From NCBI RefSeq assembly GCF_032854445.1, contig NW_027018455.1:1-24856 (forward strand): DNA of 24,856 nt, written 5' to 3'. This document shows positions 10,982-20,317 of the stretch, one piece after another. The translations under genes were made by a program, and so were the position numbers. The stretch comes from Liolophura sinensis (Eukaryota > Mollusca > Polyplacophora > Chitonida > Chitonidae). The notes beneath the pieces are model-generated. The model saw nothing but the letters and a program-made list of their open reading frames with translations. It was not told the DNA's origin and did not search any database. The number at the start of each line of letters is the position of its first letter. The first letter of the stretch is position 1.

Positions 10982-11531
10982 CCAGAAGACGTCAAATATT
11001 TGGGCTAAGCCCATTTAACTCACCCACCAATTTTCTTACTTCTAAGTCCAAGACAATCTCAATGTCTTTATCTACGTGTAGAAAAACCAGACCATTTGTA
11101 CATAAAAGAACACAAGGTACTTGATACAGTCTGCTGTAAAAAGTACAACTGAACACTGACCCACTTCAGTAAGCTGCCAAAAGATGTGGAATTGAGCCAG
11201 GCATCGGCAGCTGTTGAAAAATTGCAAATTTCCCTGGTTTCCATGGAGTAAGAGCCGTTGCTGTGCACGTGATTATGACATAAATGATCATTCAATTGTC
11301 ACTACAGCCAAAAGTATTGGTCGGAGAGCAACGCGGTTTGCACCATTCGATTTGTCGTCACAAAATACGTCAGATTAGCCTCTTACCAGCAGCACTGGAA
11401 GAATTTTTCCATTTTTGCATTTTTCCCTGGTCTTTTTGTTAATTGAAATCGGCTACACTGTACTCTGTACCATCGCGACTGGTCATTACTATATTCAACT
11501 TTTGACTATATGTTATGTGCCCTTCGGTAGC
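10982..11531 (+). repeat. Satellite monomer M21
   Basis: 550 bp, C segment with TAAGCTGCC. AAAAGAACAC and ACCAGACC are shared with M3 and M9; ACGTCAGATT and GGAAGAATT with M16. The start AAATATTTGGG is shared with M30. Confidence 0.95.
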
Positions 11532-12080
11532 CCAGAAGACGTCAAATCTTTGGGCTAAGCCCATTTAACTCACCCAGCAATTGCCTTACTTCTAAGTCGA
11601 AGACAATCTCAATGTCTTTATCTACGTGTAGAAAAACCACACCATTTGTACATGAAAAACACAAGGTACTTGATACAGTCTGCTGTAAAAAGTACAACTG
11701 AACACAGACCCACTTCAGTAAGGTGCCAAAAGATGCGGAATTGAGTCAGGCATCGGCAGCTGGTAAAAAATTGCAAGTTTCCCTGGTTTCCACGGAGTAA
11801 GAGTTGTTGCTGTGCACGTGATTATGACATAAATGATCATTCAATTGTCACTACAGCCAAAAGTATTGGTCGAAGAGCAACGCGGTTTGCACCATTCGAT
11901 TTCTCGTCACAAAATACGTCGGATTAGCCTCTTATTAGCAGCACTGGAACAGTTTTTCCACTTTTGCATTTTTACCTGGTCTTTTTGTTAATTGAAATCG
12001 GCTACACTGTACTCTGTACAATCGCGACTGGTCATAACTATATTCAACTTTTGACTATAAGTTACGTGCCCTTCGGTAGC
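11532..12080 (+). repeat. Satellite monomer M22
   Basis: 549 bp, C segment with CACAGACCC. GAGTCAGGC, CTGGTAAAAAATTG, CCACGG, GTTGTTGC, TTATTAGCAG and TTACGTGCC match M10. Confidence 0.95.
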
Positions 12081-12629
12081 CCAGAAGACGTCAAATCTTT
12101 GGGCTAAGCCCATTTAACTCACCCAGCAATTGTCTTACTTCTAAGTCCAAGACAATCTCAATGTCATTATCTACGTGTAGAAAAACCACACCATTTGTAC
12201 ATAAAAAACACAAGGTACTTGATACAGTCTGCTGTAAAAAGTACAACTGAACACTGACCCACTTCAGTAAGGTGCCAGAAGATGCGAAATTGAGCCAGGA
12301 ATCGGCAGCTGTTGAAAAATTGCAAATTTCCCTGGTTTCCATGGAGTAAGAGCCGTTGCTGGGCACGTGATTATGACATAAATGATCATTCAATTGTCAC
12401 TACAGCCAAAAGTATTGGTCGGAGAGAAACGCGGTTTGCACCATTCGATTTCTCGTCACAAAATACGTCGGATTAGCCTCTGACCAGCAACACTGGAACA
12501 GTTTTTCCACTTTTGCATTTTTACCTGGTCTTTTTGTTAATTGAAATCGGCTACACTGTACTCTGTACCATCGCGACTGGTCATTACTATATTCAACTTT
12601 TGACTATAAGTTATGTGCCCTTCGGTAGC
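12081..12629 (+). repeat. Satellite monomer M23
   Basis: 549 bp, C segment. AAGTCCAAG recalls M11; TGTCATTATCT, GCGAAATTG, GAGAAACGCGG and TCTGACCAGCAACAC recall M12. GCCAGAAGATG is private. Confidence 0.95.
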
Positions 12630-13178
12630 CCAGAAGACCTGAAATATTTCGGTTTAGCCCATTTAACTCACCCAGCAATTGTCTTACTTCTAAGTCGAAG
12701 ACAATCTCAATGTCTTTATCTACGTGTAGAAAAACCACACCATTTGTACATAAAAAACACAAGGTACTTGATACAGTCTGCTGTAAAAAGTACAACTGAC
12801 CACAGACCCACATGAATAAGGTGCCAAAAGATGCGGAATTGAGCCAGGTATCGGCAGCTGTTGAAAAATTGCAAATTTCCCTGGTTTCCATGGAGTAAGA
12901 GCCGTTGCTGGGCACGTGATTATGACATCAAGGATCATTAATTTGTCACTACAGCCAAAAGTGTTGGTCGGAGAGCAACGCGGTTTGCTCCATTCGATTT
13001 CTCGTCACAAAATACGTCGGATTAGCCTCTTACCAGCAGCACTGGAACAGTTTGTCCACTTTTGCATTTTTGCCTGGTCTTTTTGTTAATTGAAACCGGC
13101 TACATTGTACTCTGTACAATCACAACTGGTCATTACTATATTCAACTTTTGACTATATGTTATGTGCCCTTCGGTAGC
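12630..13178 (+). repeat. Satellite monomer M24
   Basis: 549 bp, B segment. TTTCGGTTTAGCC, GACATCAAGGATCATT, TTTGCTCC and CATTGT link it to M1, M7 and M13. AAAGTGTTGG and ATCACAACTGG are private. Confidence 0.95.
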
Positions 13179-13727
13179 CCAGAAGACCTGAAATCTTTGG
13201 GCTAAGCCCATTTAACTCACCCAGCAATTGTCTTACTTCTAAGTCCAAGACAATCTCAATGTCTTTATCTACGTGTAGAAAAACCACACCACTTGTACGT
13301 GAAAAACACAAGGTACTTGATACAGTCTGCTGTAAAAAGTACAACTCAACACTGACCCACTTCAGTAAGTTGCCAAAAGATGCGGAATTGAGCCAGGCAT
13401 CGGCAGCTGTTGAAAAATTGCAAATTTCCCTGGTTTCCATGGAGTAAGAGCCGTTGCTGGGCACGTGATTATGACATAAATGATCATTCAATTGTCACTA
13501 CAGCCAAAAGTATTGGTCGGAGAGCAACGCGGATTGCACCATTCGATTTCTCGTCACAAAATACGTCGGATTAGCCTCTTACCAGCAACACTGGAACAGT
13601 TTTTCCACTTTTCCATTTTTATCTGGTCTTTTTGTTAATTGAAATCGGCTACACTGTACTCTGTACAATCGCGACTGGTCATTACTATATTCAAGTTTTG
13701 ACTATAAGTTATGTGCCCTTCGGTAGC
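13179..13727 (+). repeat. Satellite monomer M25
   Basis: 549 bp, C segment variant CAACACTG with AAGTTGCC and GTACGTG, as in M18. The tail has TTCCATTTTTATCTGG and CAAGTTTTG. Confidence 0.95.
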
Positions 13728-14276
13728 CTAGAAGACCTGAAATCTTTGGGCTAAGCCCATTTAACTCACCCAGCAATTGTCTTACTTCTAAGTGCAAGAA
13801 AATCTCAATGTCTTTATCTACGTGTAGAAAAACCAGACCATTTGTACATGAAAAACACAAGGTACTTGACACAGTCTGCTGTAAAAAGTACAACTGAACA
13901 CTGACCCATTTCAGTAAGCTGCCAAAAGATGCGGAATTGAGCCAGGCATCGGCAGCTGTTGAAAAATTGCAAATTTCCCTGGTTTCCATGGACTAAGGGC
14001 CGTTGCTGGGCACGTGATTATGACATAAATGATCATTCAATTGTCACTACAGCCAAAAGTATTGGTCGGAGAGAAACGCGGTTTGCACCATTCGATTTCT
14101 CGTCACAAAATACGTCGGACTAGCCTCTTACCAGCAGCACTGGAACAGTTTGTCCACTTTTGCATTTTTACCTGGTCTTTTTGTTAATTGAAATCGGCTA
14201 CACTGTACTCTGTACAATCGCGACTGGTCATTACTATATTCAACTTTTGACTATAAGTTATGTGCCCTTCGGTAGC
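13728..14276 (+). repeat. Satellite monomer M26
   Basis: 549 bp, opening with CTAGAAG instead of CCAGAAG. GTGCAAGAAAATC, CCCATTTCAG, TAAGCTGCC and CATGGACTAAG match M15. The dyad has TTGACACAG. Confidence 0.95.
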
Positions 14277-14295
14277 CCAGAAGACGTCAAATCTT

Positions 14296-14308
14296 TGGGC
14301 TAAGCCCA
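14296..14308. other. Short inverted repeat TGGGCT-A-AGCCCA
   Basis: Six-bp arms pair perfectly around one A. Most copies keep it. M15 (GGCTATGCC), M32 (GAGCTACGCC) and the M38/M44/M45/M46 heads (GGCCAAGCC) alter it. Confidence 0.6.
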
Positions 14309-14365
14309 TTTAACTCACCCAGCAATTGTCTTACTTCTAAGTCCAAGACAATCTCAATGTCTTTA

Positions 14366-14377
14366 TCTACGTGTAGA
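14366..14377. other. Short inverted repeat TCTAC-GT-GTAGA
   Basis: Five-bp arms pair perfectly around GT. It is kept in most monomers; M28 (TATACGTGTAGA) and M34/M40 (CTACGTGTAAA) change it. Confidence 0.55.
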
Positions 14378-14410
14378 AAAACCACACCATTTGTACATAA
14401 AAAACACAAG

Positions 14411-14440
14411 GTACTTGATACAGTCTGCTGTAAAAAGTAC
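14411..14440. other. 30-bp dyad in the reference monomer
   Basis: The left arm GTACTTGATACAG (14411-14423) and right arm CTGTAAAAAGTAC (14428-14440) pair at 11 of 13 positions around a TCTG centre. The two mismatches lie next to each other in the middle of the arm. The element recurs in each complete monomer, for example at 136-165 in M1, with damage mainly in M4, M6, M12, M18, M19 and M26. As DNA it could extrude as a cruciform or bind a dimeric protein; as RNA it could form a hairpin. Neither role is shown by sequence alone. Confidence 0.8.
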
Positions 14441-14510
14441 AACTGAACACTGACCCACTTCAGTAAGGTGCCAAAAGATGCCGAATTGAGCCAGGCATCG
14501 GCAGCTGTTG

Positions 14511-14525
14511 AAAAATTGCAAATTT
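14511..14525. other. A-tract pair (AAAAATT then AAATTT)
   Basis: AAAAA at 14511-14515 is followed by AAATTT at 14520-14525, with centres about 9 bp apart, close to one helical turn. Such phasing is known to favour intrinsic curvature. The pair is present in nearly all monomers; AAATAT in M20, M29, M31, M34, M40 and M44 weakens the second tract. Confidence 0.5.
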
Positions 14526-14697
14526 CCCTGGTTTCCATGGAGTAAGAGCCGTTGCTGGCTACGTGATTATGACATAAATGATCACTCAATTGTCACTACA
14601 GCCAAAAGTATTGGTCGGAGAGAAACGCGGTTTGCACCATTCGATTTCTCGTCACAAAATACGTCGGATTAGCCTCTTACCAGCAGCACTGGAACAG

Positions 14698-14731
14698 TTT
14701 TTCCACTTTTGCATTTTTGCCTGGTCTTTTT
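14698..14731. other. T-tract cluster
   Basis: Four T runs of 4 to 5 bases start at 14698, 14707, 14714 and 14727. Their spacing of about 8, 8 and 13 bp is only loosely helical. Run length varies between copies (six T in M32 and M38; an eight-T run replaces TTTTTGTT in M35 and M41), so this is also a slippage-prone part of the monomer. Confidence 0.5.
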
Positions 14732-14752
14732 GTTAATTGAAATCGGCTACAC

Positions 14753-14765
14753 TGTACTCTGTACA
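14753..14765. other. Short inverted repeat TGTAC-TCT-GTACA
   Basis: Perfect five-bp arms around TCT. Some monomers have TGTACTATGTACC, which breaks the outermost pair. It is followed directly by the palindrome TCGCGA (14767-14772). Confidence 0.55.
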
Positions 14766-14825
14766 ATCGCGACTGGTCATTACTATATTCAACTTTTGAC
14801 TATAAGTTATGTGCCCTTCGGTAGC

Positions 14826-15374
14826 CCAGAAGACGTCAAATCTTTGGGCTAAGCCCATTTAACTCACCCAGCAATTGTCTTACTTCTAAGTCCAAGACAA
14901 TCTCAATGTCTTTATATACGTGTAGAAAAACCACACCATTTGTACATAAAAAACACAAGGTACTTGATACAGTCTGCTGTAAAAAGTACAACTGACAACA
15001 GACCCACATGAATAAGGTGCCAAAAGATGCGGAATTGAGCCAGGTATCGGCAGCTGTTGAAAAATTGCAAATTTCCCTGGTTTCCATGGAGTAAGAGCCG
15101 TTGCTGTGCACGTGATTATGACATCAATTATCATTCAATTGTCACTACAGCCAAAAGTATTGGTCGAAGAGCAACGCGGTTTGCACCATTCGATTTCTCG
15201 TCACAAAATACGTCGGATTAGCCTCTTACCAGCAGCACTGGAACAGTTTTTCCACTTTTGCATTTTTGCCTGGTCTTTTTGTTAATTGAAATCGGCTACA
15301 CTGTAATATGTACCATCGCGACTGGTCATTACTATATTCAATTTTTGACTATAAGTTATGTGCCCTTCGGTAGC
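14826..15374 (+). repeat. Satellite monomer M28
   Basis: 549 bp, B segment variant GACAACAG. Private changes: TTATATACG, ATCAATTATCATTC, TGTAATATG, CAATTTTTG. A hand count gives 17 CpG sites in this copy. Confidence 0.95.
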
Positions 15375-15923
15375 CCAGAAGACGTCAAATCTTTGGGCTA
15401 AGCCCATTTAACTCACCCAGCAATTGCCTTACTTCTAAGTCCAAGACAATCTCAATGTCTTTATCTACGTGTAGAAAAACCAGACCATTTGTACATAAAA
15501 AACACAAGGTACTTGATACAGTCTGCTGTAAAAAGTACAACTAAACACTGACCCACATTTATAAGGTGCCAAAAGATGAGGAATTGGGCCAGGCATCGGC
15601 AGCTGTTAAAAAATTGCAAATATCCCTGGTTTCCATGGAGTAAGAGCCGTTGCTGGGCACGTGATTATGACATTAATGATCATTCAATTGTCACTACAGC
15701 CAAAAGTATCGGTCGGAGAGCATCGCGGTTTGCACCATTCGATTTCTCGTCACAAAATACGTCGGATAAGCCTCTTACCAGCAGCACTGGAACAGTTTTT
15801 CCACTTTTGCATTTTTACCTGGTCTTTTTGTTAATTGAAATCGGCTACACTGTACTATGTACCATCGCGACTGGTCATTACTATATTCAACTTTTGACTA
15901 TAAGTTATGTGCCCTTCGGTAGC
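15375..15923 (+). repeat. Satellite monomer M29
   Basis: 549 bp, D segment, AAATATCC, ACCAGACC. GGATAAGCC in place of GGATTAGCC opens a 124-codon frame (15576-15950) that I do not regard as a gene. Confidence 0.95.
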
Positions 15924-16472
15924 CCAGAAGACGTCAAATATTTGGGCTAAGCCCATTTAACTAACCCAGCAACTGCCTTACTTCTAAGTCCAAGACAATC
16001 TCAATGTCTTTATCTACGTGTAGAAAAACCACACCATTTGTACATGAAAAACACAAGGTACTTGATACAGTCTGCTGTAAAAAGTACAACTGAACACTGA
16101 CCCACTTAAGTAAGGTGCCAAAAGATGCGGAATTGAGCCAGGCATCGGCAGCTGTTAAAAAATTGCAAATTTCCCTGGTTTCCATGGAGTAAGAGCCGTT
16201 GCTGTGCACGTGATTATGACATAAATGATCATTTAATTGTCGCTACAGCCAAAAGTATTGGTCGGAGAGCAACGCGGATTGCACCATTCGATTTCTCGTC
16301 AGAAAAAAAGTCGGATTAGCCTCTTACTAGTAGCTCTGGAACAGTTTTTCCACTTTTTCATTTTTGCCTGGTCTTTTTGTTAATTGAAACCGGCTACACT
16401 GTACTCTGTACAATTGCGACTGGTCATTACTATATTCAACTTTTGACTATAAGTTATGTGCCCTTCGGTAGC
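15924..16472 (+). repeat. Satellite monomer M30
   Basis: 549 bp, C segment with CTTAAGTAAGG. The tail holds a cluster of private changes: CAGAAAAAAAGTCGG, GTAGCTCTGG, CTTTTTCATTT and ACAATTGCG. ACTAGTAG is shared with M37. Confidence 0.95.
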
Positions 16473-17021
16473 CCAGAAGACCTGAAATCTTTGGGCTAAG
16501 ATCATTTAACTCACCCAGCCAGTGTCTTACTTCTAAGTGCAAGACAATCTCAATGTCTTTATCTACGTGTAGAAAAACCACACCATTTGTACATAAAAAA
16601 CACAAGGTACTTGATACAGTCTGCTGTAAAAAGTACAACTAAACACTGACCCACATCTATAAGGTGCCAAAAGATGCGGAATTGGGCCAGGCATTGGCAG
16701 CTGTTAAAAAATTGCAAATATCCCTGGTTTCCATGGAGTAAGAGCCGTTGCTACGCACGTGATTATGACATAAATGATCATTCAATTGTCGCTACAGCCA
16801 AAAGTATTGGTCGGAGAGCAACGCGGTTTGCACCATTCGATTTGTCGTCACAAAATACGTCGGAATAGCCTCTTACCAGCAGCACTGGAACAGTTTTTCC
16901 ACTTTTGCATTTTTGCCTGGTCTTTTTGTTATTTGAAACCGGCTACACTGTACTCTGTACAATCGCGACTGGTCATTACTATATTCAACTTTTGACTACA
17001 AGTTATGTGCCCTTCGGTAGC
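16473..17021 (+). repeat. Satellite monomer M31
   Basis: 549 bp, D segment with ACATCTATAAGG. AGATCATTTAACTC, GCCAGTGTC, GGAATAGCC, TTATTTGAAACC and GACTACAAG are private. AAATATCC is shared with M20 and M29. Confidence 0.95.
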
Positions 17022-17571
17022 CCAGAAGACGTCAATTCTTTGAGCTACGCCCATTTAACTCACCCAGCAATTGCCTTACTTCTAAGTGCAAGACAATCTC
17101 AATGTCTTTATCTACGTGTAGAAAAACCACACCATTTGTACGTGAAAAACACAAGGTACTTGATACAGTCTGCTGTAAAAAGTACAACTGAACACTGACC
17201 CACGTCAGTAAGGTGCCAAAAGATGCCGAATTGAGCCAGGCATCGGCAGCTGTTGAAAAATTGCAAATTTCCCTGGTTTTCATGGAGTAAGAGCCGTTGC
17301 TGTGCACGTGATTATGACATAAATGATCATTGAATTGTCGCTACAGCCAAAAGTATTGGTTGGAGAGCAACGCGGTTTGCACCATTCGATTTCTCGTCAC
17401 AAAATACGTCGGATTAGCCTCTTACCAGCAGCACTGGAACAGTTTTTTCCACTTTTGCATTTTTGCCTGGTCTTTTTGTTAATTGAAATCGGCTACACTG
17501 TACTCTGTACAATCGCGACTGGTCATTACTATATTCAACTTTTGACTATAAGTTATGTGCCCTTCGGTAGC
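17022..17571 (+). repeat. Satellite monomer M32
   Basis: 550 bp, C segment with ACGTCAGTAAGG. The head has TCAATTCTTTGAGCTACGCC. The tail, from 17237, has TTTTCATGG, TTGGTTGG and a six-T run, and is duplicated as the tail of M38. Confidence 0.95.
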
Positions 17572-18120
17572 CCAGAAGACCTGAAATCTTTGGGCTAAGC
17601 CCATTTAAATCACCCAGCAATTGCCTTACTTCTAAGTGCAAGACAATCTCAAAGTCTTTATCTACGTGTAGAAAAACCACACCATTTGTACATGAAAAAC
17701 ACAAGGTACTTGATACAGTCTGCTGTAAAAAGTACAACTGAACACTGACCCACTTCAGTAAGGTGCCAAAAGATGCCGAATTGAGCCAGGCATCGGACGC
17801 TGTTGAAAAATTGCAAATTTCCCTGGTTTCCATGGAGTAAGAGCCGTTGCTGGGCACGTGATTATGACATAAATGATCATTCAATTGTCACTACAGCCAA
17901 AAGTATTGGTCGGAGAGCAACGCGGTTTCCACCATTCGATTTCTCGTCACAAAATACGTCGGATTAGCCTCTTTCCAGCAGCACTGGAACAGTTTTTCTA
18001 CTTTTGCATTTTTACCTGGTCTTTTTGTTAATTGAAATCGGCTACACTGTACTCTGTACAATCGCGACTGGTCATTACTATTATCAACTTTTGACTATAA
18101 GTTATGTGCCCTTCGGTAGC
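17572..18120 (+). repeat. Satellite monomer M33 (HOR-R)
   Basis: 549 bp, C segment. Private markers TTAAATCACC, CTCAAAGTC, CGGACGCTG, GTTTCCACC, CTTTCCAGC, TTTTTCTAC and CTATTATC all recur in M39. Confidence 0.95.
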
Positions 18121-18669
18121 CCAGGACACGTCAAATCTTTGGGCTAAGCCCATTTAACTCACCCAGCAATTGCCCTTCTTCTAAATCCAAGACAATCTCA
18201 ATGTCTTTATCTACGTGTAAAAAAACCACACCATTTGTACATGAAAAACACAAAGTACTTGATACAGTCTGCTGTAAAAAGTACAACTAAACACTGAACC
18301 ACATTTATAAGGTGCCAAAAGATGCGGAATTGGGCCAGGCATTGGCAGCTGTTGAAAAATTGCAAATATCCTTGGTTTCCATGGAGTAAGAGCCGTTGCT
18401 GGGCACGTGAATATGACATTAATGATCATTGAATTGTCACTACAGCCAAAAGTATTGGTCGGAGAGCAACGCGGTTTGCACCATTCGATTTCTTGTCACA
18501 AAATACGTCGGATTAGCCTCTTACGAGCAGCACTGGAACAGTTTTTCCACTTTTGCATTTTTACCTGGTCTTTTTGTTAATTGAAATCGGCTACACTGTA
18601 CTCTGTACAATCGCGACTGGTCATTACTATATTCAACTTTTGACTATAAGTTATGGGCTCTTCGGTAGC
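18121..18669 (+). repeat. Satellite monomer M34 (HOR-R)
   Basis: 549 bp, D segment with GAACCACAT. CCAGGACACG, GCCCTTCTTCTAAATCC, GTGTAAAAAAACC, AATATCCTTGG, TTCTTGTC, TTACGAGC and TATGGGCTC recur in M40. Confidence 0.95.
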
Positions 18670-19219
18670 CCAGAAGACGTCAAATCTTTGGGCTAAGCCC
18701 ATTTAACTCACCCAGCAATTGTCTTACTTCTAAGTCCAAGACAATCTCAATGTCTTTATCTACGTGTAGAAAAAACCACACCATTTGTACATAAAAAACA
18801 CAAGGTACTTGATACAGTCTGCTGTAAAAAGTACAACTGACCACACACCCACATGAATAAGGTGCCAAAAGATGCGGAATTGAGCCAGGTATCGGCAGCT
18901 GTTGAAAAATTGCAAATTTCCCTGGTTTCCATGGAGTAAGAGCCGTTGCTGTGCACGTGATTATGACATAAATGATCATTCAATTGTCACTACAGCCAAA
19001 AGTATTGGTCGGAGAGCAACGCGTATTGCATCATTCGATTTCTCGTCACAAAATACGTCGGATTAGCCTCTTACCAGCAGCACTGGAACAGTTTTTCCAC
19101 TTTTGCATTTTTGCCTGGTCTTTTTTTTAATTGAAATCGGCTACACTGTACTCTGTACATTCGCGACTGGTCATTACTATATTCAACTTTTGACTATAAG
19201 TTATGTGCCCTTCGGTAGC
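18670..19219 (+). repeat. Satellite monomer M35 (HOR-R)
   Basis: 550 bp, B segment with CACACACCC. The six-A run at 18770-18775 is the only difference from M41. GCGTATTGCATC, an eight-T run and ACATTCGCG are private to M35 and M41. Confidence 0.95.
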
Positions 19220-19768
19220 CCAGAAGACCTGAAATCTTTGGGCTAAGCCCATTTAACTCACCCAGCAATTGCCTGACTTCTAAGTGCAAGACAATCTCAA
19301 TGTCTTTATCTACGTGTAGAAAAACCACACCATTTGTACGTGAAAAACACAAGGTACTTGATACAGTCTGCTGTAAAAAGTACAACTGAACACTGACCCA
19401 CTTCAGTAAGGTGCCAAAAGATGCCGAATTGAGCCAGGCATCGGCAGCTGTTGAAAAATTGCAAATTTCCCTGGTTTCCATGGAGTAAGAGCCGTTGCTG
19501 GCTACGTGATTATGACATAAATGATCACTCAATTGTCACTACAGCCAAAAGTATTGGTCGGAGAGAAACGCGGTTTGCACCATTCGATTTCTCGTCACAA
19601 AATACGTCGGATTAGCCTCTTACCAGCAGCACTGGAACAGTTTTTCCACTTTTGCATTTTTGCCTGGTCTTTTTGTTAATTGAAATCGGCTACACTGTAC
19701 TCTGTACAATCGCGACTGGTCATTACTATATTCAACTTTTGACTATAAGTTATGTGCCCTTCGGTAGC
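19220..19768 (+). repeat. Satellite monomer M36 (HOR-R)
   Basis: 549 bp, C segment. GCCTGACTTC and GTACGTG in the head; the tail with GGCTACGTG, GATCACTC and GAGAAACGCGG resembles M27. Confidence 0.95.
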
Positions 19769-20317
19769 CCAGAAGACGTCAAATCTTTGGGCTAAGCCCA
19801 TTTAACTCACCCAGCAATTGCCTTTCTTCTAAGTCCAAGACAATCTCAATGTCTTTATCTACGTGTAGAAAAACCACACCATTTGTACATGAAAAACACA
19901 AAGTACTTGATACAGTCTGCTGTAAAAAGTACAACTAAACACTGAACCACATTTATAAGGTGCCAAAAGATGCGGAGTTGGGCCAGGCATCGGCAGCTGT
20001 TAAAAAATTGCAAATTTCCCTGGTTTCCATGGAGTAAGAGCCGTTGCTACGCACGTGATTATGACATAAATGATCATTCAATTGTCGCTACAGCCAAAAG
20101 TATTGGTCGGAGAGCAACGCGGATTGCACCATTCGATTTCACGTCACAAAATACGTCGGATTAGCCTCTTACTAGTAGCACTGGAACAGTTTTTCCACTT
20201 TTGCATTTTTGCCTGGTCTTTTTGTTAATTGAAACCGGCTACACTGTACTCTGTACAATCGCGACTAGTCATTACTATATTCAACTTTTGACTATAAGTT
20301 ATGTGCCCTTCGGTAGC
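19769..20317 (+). repeat. Satellite monomer M37 (HOR-R)
   Basis: 549 bp, D segment with GAACCACAT. GCGGAGTTG, TACGCACG, TTTCACGTC, ACTAGTAGC and GACTAGTC recur in M43. Confidence 0.95.

Larger units (their letters stand above)
14277..14825 (+). repeat. Satellite monomer M27 (used here as reference)
   Basis: 549 bp, C segment, without length anomalies. GCTGGCTACGTG and GATCACTC are shared with M36 and M42 nearly 5 kb and more downstream. Internal structures are annotated on this copy. Confidence 0.95.

Noticed and set aside
14411-14450. Dyad followed by CTGA as a possible Helitron 3' end
   Set aside because: The gap between hairpin and CTGA is only 2 nt, the CTRR motif is lost in M16 (CTCA), and no matching 5' TC end or Rep/helicase sequence exists.
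14553-14570. CACGTG (E-box) in most monomers and AATGATCATT palindromes as regulatory sites
   Set aside because: Short palindromes of this kind are expected by chance, and M27, M28, M36 and M42 lack one or both. There is no promoter context.
14611-14651. TGGTCGGAGAG and CATTCGATTTC as possible pol III A and B boxes (tRNA-derived repeat)
   Set aside because: Each has two or three mismatches to the consensus at key positions, the spacing is short, and there is no cloverleaf, poly-T terminator context or SINE-like tail.
14641-14670. ATTCGATTTCTCG as a possible CENP-B box
   Set aside because: TTCG is followed by neither the required A nor CGGG at the right spacing. No match was found on either strand.
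16280-16312. CTGACGAG followed by AAATCG on the - strand of M30, resembling a hammerhead ribozyme core as found in some satellites
   Set aside because: Other monomers read GTGACGAG, so the core C is absent from the family, and there is no room for stem II before GAAA. I saw no other CUGANGA-type core.
16905-17198. 97-codon frame on the + strand in M31-M32 (and in M14-M15)
   Set aside because: Most monomers have TAA in GGCTAAGCC, which stops this frame after about half its length. Only variants such as CTATGCC and CTACGCC read through.
17546-17884. Recurring 112-codon frame on the - strand, with a hydrophobic stretch
   Set aside because: It recurs because the DNA recurs. Many copies are broken by 1-bp indels or stops, substitutions show no codon pattern by eye, and there is no sign of gene context.
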